DNA of 8,444 bases from Acidimicrobiaceae bacterium (GTDB lineage: Bacteria > Actinomycetota > Acidimicrobiia > Acidimicrobiales > Ilumatobacteraceae), in contig PMCN01000285.1 in the NCBI GenBank assembly GCA_003154135.1, forward strand, positions 11,495 through 19,938. Direction: 5' to 3'. Made by a program: the position numbers and the translations under genes. Positions within the stretch are counted from its first letter, which is position 1. Every line of letters starts with the position of its first letter. The notes below the pieces were generated by a model. It searched no databases. It worked only from the letters and a program-made list of their open reading frames with translations, and was not told where the DNA came from. Below, piece after piece: positions 5,550 through 8,444 of the stretch.

Positions 5550-6909
5550 GGTCGAGCACGCTCTGCGGCGGCACGCCGGCGGTGGCGAAGAAGGCGAAGA
5601 ACTCCTTGGTGCTGCCCGTGAGGTAGCGGCGTGGGTTGCCACCCATGCGCTGGTCGACGAAGTGCGGTACGACGTGCCCGTCGGGCCCCAGCGCATAGGT
5701 GAGGAACGCGGGCCAGGTGCCGTTGATGTCGAGCTGCATCGCCATCGTGCAACCGACGTTGATGAGCGCCTGCGCGAGCTGGTTGGCGTCGACCATGCCG
5801 ACGAGCAGGTAGGCGAGGCGGCCGTCCTTCAACGTGCAGACCGCCGAACGTTGCACGTACACCTTGTTGCCGAAGTCGGCACCCCACCACACACCGTCGG
5901 TGATGCCCTGGGCGACGTTCGACTGGCCGTTGTCGACGATGAGCTCGAGGTTCTGGCGCAGGCTGAGCCACGAGCCGTCGTCCTGGATGTCGCGACCCAG
6001 CTTGCCCAGCACGAGCTTGCCGGCCCTGGTGACGCCGAGGGTCGCGTCGCCCGGCTTGAGCGGCTTCACCACCACGCCCTCGGTCATGTAGCCGCCCTTG
6101 ATGTGCTCGAAGCGGAAGCCGCCGTTCATGGTGGCGATCAGGGCCGGCTGCAGCTCGGGCGGCACCTTGCTGCCGCGCATCCACGTGCCGCCGGGCTCCT
6201 CCGCGCCGTTGAACAGGCCGACGCGCAACGACGTCTGGTCGACCAGCACCATCGTGGCCTGCACGCCGCCTGCCTCGGGCAGCGGTCGCAGGGCCGTGGC
6301 CCACATGGTGTCGTGACCGCCGGCGCGGGCGATGGGCACCCACTGGCCCTCACCGGGCAGCGCCGGCGAGATGAGCGGTGCGATCGCTGCCGGCGGCTGA
6401 GGGATGCCCACCGGCGCGGTGGTCGACGGCGTGGTGTCGCCGGGCAGTGCCGTGACGACCGGTGCCTCGGTGGTGGACGGCACGTCGAGCGTGAGGCTCT
6501 TCGCCGGCGTCTTCGACGGCGGGGTGCTGTAGGCCTTGGTCTCGAGGTAGTCGATCACGCCACCGAAGCCGTGGTCGCGTCCCCAGGTGGCTGCGCGCTG
6601 CGACACCGTGTCGCCGTTGTCGTGGCCCACGTAGTGCACGAACGTGAACCCGTTCCACACCGCCAGCACGAGCAGCACGCGGCGGGTGACGCCCCACAGC
6701 TCGTGGCGCATGCGCCGGTCGCGGGGCAGCGCCGCGTCGCGCTCGTGGTGGCGGTGCCATGCCCAGGCCGAGAGCAGCGCGACGACCGCGGCAGTGACAG
6801 CGAGCGCGCCCCAGCCACCGGTGAGGTGCAGCAGGTACAGGCCCGCGACGAGCAGGAGCGCAGCCGTGACGACTGCGAGAGAGGAACGAACACGATCCAC
6901 TTCCGCCAC
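5545..6909 (-). CDS. Membrane-anchored phosphodiester glycosidase-like (NAGPA/DUF2233-type) protein
   Basis: The 454-residue product has three predicted membrane helices near the N-terminus (about 11-29, 33-51, 76-94) and a Pro/Thr/Ala-rich linker (about 128-185). A C-terminal domain of about 265 residues follows, probably on the outer face. That domain resembles the family of the N-acetylglucosamine-1-phosphodiester alpha-N-acetylglucosaminidase catalytic domain. It shows ATMNGGF (259-265), a GG-x-M-x-EGVVV segment (272-281), SAVCTLKDGRLAYLLVG (355-371) and a helix plus strand at 376-397 ending in MQLDING. Two cysteines (C358, C387) could form a disulphide. Typical members have LDGGGS where this one has LDINGTW, so activity is uncertain. 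Bacterial members act on cell-surface glycan phosphodiesters. The start is GTG at 6909, with GAAG just before it; the GTG at 6900 is an alternative. It lies 41 bases after the methyltransferase gene on the same strand. Confidence 0.72.
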   Translation of the reverse strand: MAEVDRVRSSLAVVTAALLLVAGLYLLHLTGGWGALAVTAAVVALLSAWAWHRHHERDAALPRDRRMRHELWGVTRRVLLVLAVWNGFTFVHYVGHDNGDTVSQRAATWGRDHGFGGVIDYLETKAYSTPPSKTPAKSLTLDVPSTTEAPVVTALPGDTTPSTTAPVGIPQPPAAIAPLISPALPGEGQWVPIARAGGHDTMWATALRPLPEAGGVQATMVLVDQTSLRVGLFNGAEEPGGTWMRGSKVPPELQPALIATMNGGFRFEHIKGGYMTEGVVVKPLKPGDATLGVTRAGKLVLGKLGRDIQDDGSWLSLRQNLELIVDNGQSNVAQGITDGVWWGADFGNKVYVQRSAVCTLKDGRLAYLLVGMVDANQLAQALINVGCTMAMQLDINGTWPAFLTYALGPDGHVVPHFVDQRMGGNPRRYLTGSTKEFFAFFATAGVPPQSVLDR

Positions 6910-6950
6910 CTTCAGGGCCTAGGGGGTGGCCCACGCGCGGCAGCGTATGC
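6910..6950 (-). promoter_or_regulatory. Gap with possible promoter before the glycosidase-like gene
   Basis: This 41-base gap follows the methyltransferase stop. On the minus strand it holds TACGCT (6947-6942), a TANNNT hexamer that would give a leader of about 26 bases, and a TAGGCC that lacks the final T. A small inverted repeat (GGGCC 6915-6919 with GGCCC 6928-6932, 8-base loop) is present. None of these is strong, and read-through from the methyltransferase gene is equally possible. Confidence 0.25.
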
Positions 6951-7898
6951 CTACTCCGCAGGTGGTTCCCAGTCACCCCCGCGAATGGGTCGGCGCGCGG
7001 TCAGCACGCGCCGTTCCATGCTGACGAACAGGTCGTTGCGGGTGCTCACCTGGTGCGCGAGTGCGGTGAGCGCCGCGACGTCGGCAGCTGAGAGTGCGTC
7101 GCCCACGAACTCGATGCCGCTGCGCACGTGTCGTTCGAGCCACTCACGTGCGGTCGCCTCCAGCGGTGCACGGTGATGCGCCACCATCGTGGTGTCGGTG
7201 ATGCCGGTGAACCCCGCACCGGTGAGCAGGGCCGCCCAGTCGACGGTCACCGGGTCGAGCCCCAGTCGCTCGTTGCGGGCGGCCGTGGTGGCGGCCTCCA
7301 GTCGTGCCCACGTGCCGTCGACGGCCAGCGGGTCGTCGTCGGGCAGGGCGGCCGGTGCGCCGGCGAACTCGAGCATCACCAGGGTGCCGCCCGGCTGGAG
7401 CGCGTGCAGCAGCCCGGCCAGCACCTCGCCCGGGTCGGCCAGGTGGTGCAGCACCATGCCGGCCCACACGACGTCCATCGGTCGCAGGGCAGGCAGCGCG
7501 GTCTCGATGTCGGCTTCCACCGTGTGCACGCGAGTGGCGAGGTGCGCCTCGGCGGCGTGGTGGCGCACGCGGGCGAGCAGCGGCACCGACGAGTCGAGCG
7601 CCGTCACGTGTGCCACCGGAGCGTGCCGGGCGAGCGCGCAGGTGACGATGCCCGGCCCGCAGCCCAGGTCGAGCAGATGCGTCGCTGTCGCCCACTCGAC
7701 CTGCGCCGACAGCGACTGCACGATGTCGTCGACGATGGGCAGCACCATCGTCGCGTCGCCTTCCAGTCGCAACGCCATCGCCTCCCAGTCGAAGTCGGGG
7801 TCCTGGCCGTGCCGGTGGCCGCGATCGTGGCCGTGACCGTGATCGTGATCGTGATCGTGATCGTGACCGTGACCGTGCTTGCCGTCGTCGTTGCCCAT
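6951..7898 (-). CDS. Class I SAM-dependent methyltransferase with His/Asp-rich N-terminal tail
   Basis: The 315-residue protein has a Rossmann-type methyltransferase core: motif I LLDLGCGPG (75-83), the acidic residue after strand 2 (D102 in ALDSS), a motif II-like acidic turn VEAD (127-130), and the VLHHLADPGEVL (149-160) and LQPGGTLVMLEF (167-178) segments typical of the Methyltransf_11/25 type. The first 33 residues are unusual, with eleven histidines between residues 8 and 30 alternating mainly with Asp and Gly. Such tails bind nickel, zinc or cobalt in proteins such as HypB or zinc transporters. Here the tail may store metal or regulate the enzyme, but no metal gene is adjacent. The C-terminal part (about 210-310) is helical and probably shapes the substrate site; the substrate is unknown. 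The ATG at 7898 has a TACCCT hexamer 7 bases upstream and no clear ribosome-binding site, suggesting a leaderless transcript. The gene starts 30 bases after the alpha-glucosidase stop. Confidence 0.9.
   Translation of the reverse strand: MGNDDGKHGHGHDHDHDHDHGHGHDRGHRHGQDPDFDWEAMALRLEGDATMVLPIVDDIVQSLSAQVEWATATHLLDLGCGPGIVTCALARHAPVAHVTALDSSVPLLARVRHHAAEAHLATRVHTVEADIETALPALRPMDVVWAGMVLHHLADPGEVLAGLLHALQPGGTLVMLEFAGAPAALPDDDPLAVDGTWARLEAATTAARNERLGLDPVTVDWAALLTGAGFTGITDTTMVAHHRAPLEATAREWLERHVRSGIEFVGDALSAADVAALTALAHQVSTRNDLFVSMERRVLTARRPIRGGDWEPPAE
7815..7877 (-). repeat. 6-bp in-frame tandem repeat encoding the His-rich tail
   Basis: Hexamer units run without a break from 7815 to 7877. On the plus strand the core is four exact GTGATC copies (7839-7862), flanked by GTGACC at 7833-7838, 7863-7868 and 7869-7874, and by degenerate GTGGCC and GCGATC units on the left. 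On the minus strand CAC-GAT and CAC-GGT give His-Asp and His-Gly dipeptides. Slippage by one unit would change tail length by two residues without a frameshift. Confidence 0.85.
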
Positions 7899-7905
7899 CT
7901 CGTCG

Positions 7906-7911
7906 AGGGTA
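7906..7911 (-). promoter_or_regulatory. Candidate -10 hexamer (TACCCT) for leaderless methyltransferase transcript
   Basis: Read on the minus strand, the hexamer TACCCT at 7911-7906 is followed by seven bases and then the ATG at 7898. It lies in the 30-base gap after the alpha-glucosidase stop, so the methyltransferase could be transcribed separately. No -35 match is seen at 16-18 bases upstream, which falls inside the end of the alpha-glucosidase gene. Confidence 0.5.
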
Positions 7912-7928
7912 GGTCGGGCGCGGTCGCG

Positions 7929-8444
7929 CTACTGCACGCGGTGCACCACGGCCTGCCAGCCGGCGAGCGTGAGGCTCGTCGAGCCTGCCGGTGCTGTGGC
8001 GCCCGCGTCGTTGTGCGACACGCAGTCGCCCAGCACCAGTCCGTCCGGCAGCGCGTAGTCGACCGGTTCGCGTCCGAAGGAGATGAGCACGACGAACCGT
8101 TGCTCGGCGGAGGTGCGGGTGTAGGCGAACACCTGCGGGTGCTCGGGGTCGATGTCGTGGAAGGCGCCGTGCACCAACGTGGGTTCGGCGCGGCGCAGGG
8201 CGATGAGCCGGCGGTGGTGGTGGAACACCGACTGCTGGTCTGCGCGCTGCGACTCGGCGTTGATGCCGGGGTGGTTGGGGTTCACGGCGAGCCACGGGGT
8301 GCCGGTGGTGAACCCGCCCTCGGGTCCGGCGGTCCACTGCATGGGCGTGCGTGAGTGATCGCGGCTCGTGTGGCGGAGCTCGGCGAGCATCGTCTCCGCC
8401 GGCACCTTGCCGGTCTCGACCAGCGTGCGCCACAGTCCTTTCAC
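7929..8444 (-). CDS. GH13 alpha-glucosidase / oligo-1,6-glucosidase, C-terminal part (5' end outside window)
   Basis: The frame is open to the window edge, and the GTG at 8444-8442 is almost certainly an internal valine codon, so this is the last 171 or so residues of a protein normally 520-560 long. Seen are SRDHSRTPMQW (27-37 of the visible part), GGFTTGTPWLAVNPNHPGIN (43-62) and QSVFHHHRRLIALRR (71-85), all characteristic of oligo-1,6-glucosidase-type GH13 enzymes at the end of the barrel domain. The C-terminal beta domain follows (VFAYTRT at 105-111, then a degenerate ISFGRE). The catalytic Asp/Glu/Asp residues lie upstream, outside the window. The family cleaves alpha-glucosidic bonds in maltose, isomaltose, sucrose or trehalose; the exact substrate cannot be judged here, and a related trehalose synthase is less likely. 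The enzyme is expected to be cytoplasmic. The stop is TAG at 7931-7929. Confidence 0.93.
   Translation of the reverse strand: MKGLWRTLVETGKVPAETMLAELRHTSRDHSRTPMQWTAGPEGGFTTGTPWLAVNPNHPGINAESQRADQQSVFHHHRRLIALRRAEPTLVHGAFHDIDPEHPQVFAYTRTSAEQRFVVLISFGREPVDYALPDGLVLGDCVSHNDAGATAPAGSTSLTLAGWQAVVHRVQ

Noticed and set aside
7815..7877. CRISPR-like repeat array
   Set aside because: The units are 6 bp, contiguous, without spacers, and encode the protein tail in frame.
7128..8354. 408-codon plus-strand frame with a Val/Ile run
   Set aside because: The Val/Ile run is only the reverse reading of the His/Asp hexamer repeat; the frame overlaps two firmly recognised genes.

Overview
The window is GC-rich, gene-dense DNA, probably chromosomal, from an actinobacterium. 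Support for this comes from the codon usage (third positions almost always G or C), a UPF0182-family membrane protein, GTG or TTG starts, and several start codons lying 7-9 bases behind a TANNNT -10 hexamer, as in actinobacterial leaderless transcripts. The GTCGACG-rich style recalls Acidimicrobiia, but that is an impression and not a placement. I see no rRNA, tRNA, CRISPR array, transposase, phage gene or integration scar.

Layout from left to right. Positions 1-1524 (+) are the C-terminal half of a UPF0182 protein. Facing it are two minus-strand genes, an unrecognised 457-residue coiled-coil protein (1578-2951) and, upstream of it, a class I O-methyltransferase (3011-3676). They are separated by 59 bases holding two inverted repeats. 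A 67-base divergent region then leads to two plus-strand genes, a NUDIX hydrolase (3744-4235) and a 12-helix MFS exporter (about 4276-5544). The MFS stop codon directly abuts the stop of a convergent gene.

The last block is entirely on the minus strand, read from high to low coordinates. It comprises the C-terminal third of a GH13 alpha-glucosidase (7929-8444, cut by the window edge), a SAM methyltransferase with an unusual His/Asp-rich N-terminus (6951-7898), and a membrane-anchored protein resembling phosphodiester glycosidases of the NAGPA type (5545-6909). The gaps in this block are short (30 and 41 bases), but the methyltransferase seems to have its own promoter.

The genes do not form an obvious single pathway, and I do not see a clear new multi-gene system. 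The points most worth a second look are the His/Asp-tailed methyltransferase, the atypical glycosidase-like protein, the orphan coiled-coil protein with its repeat-bearing upstream region, and the recurring leaderless promoter layout. No stretch over 300 bases lacks a gene; the longest gap is 67 bases.
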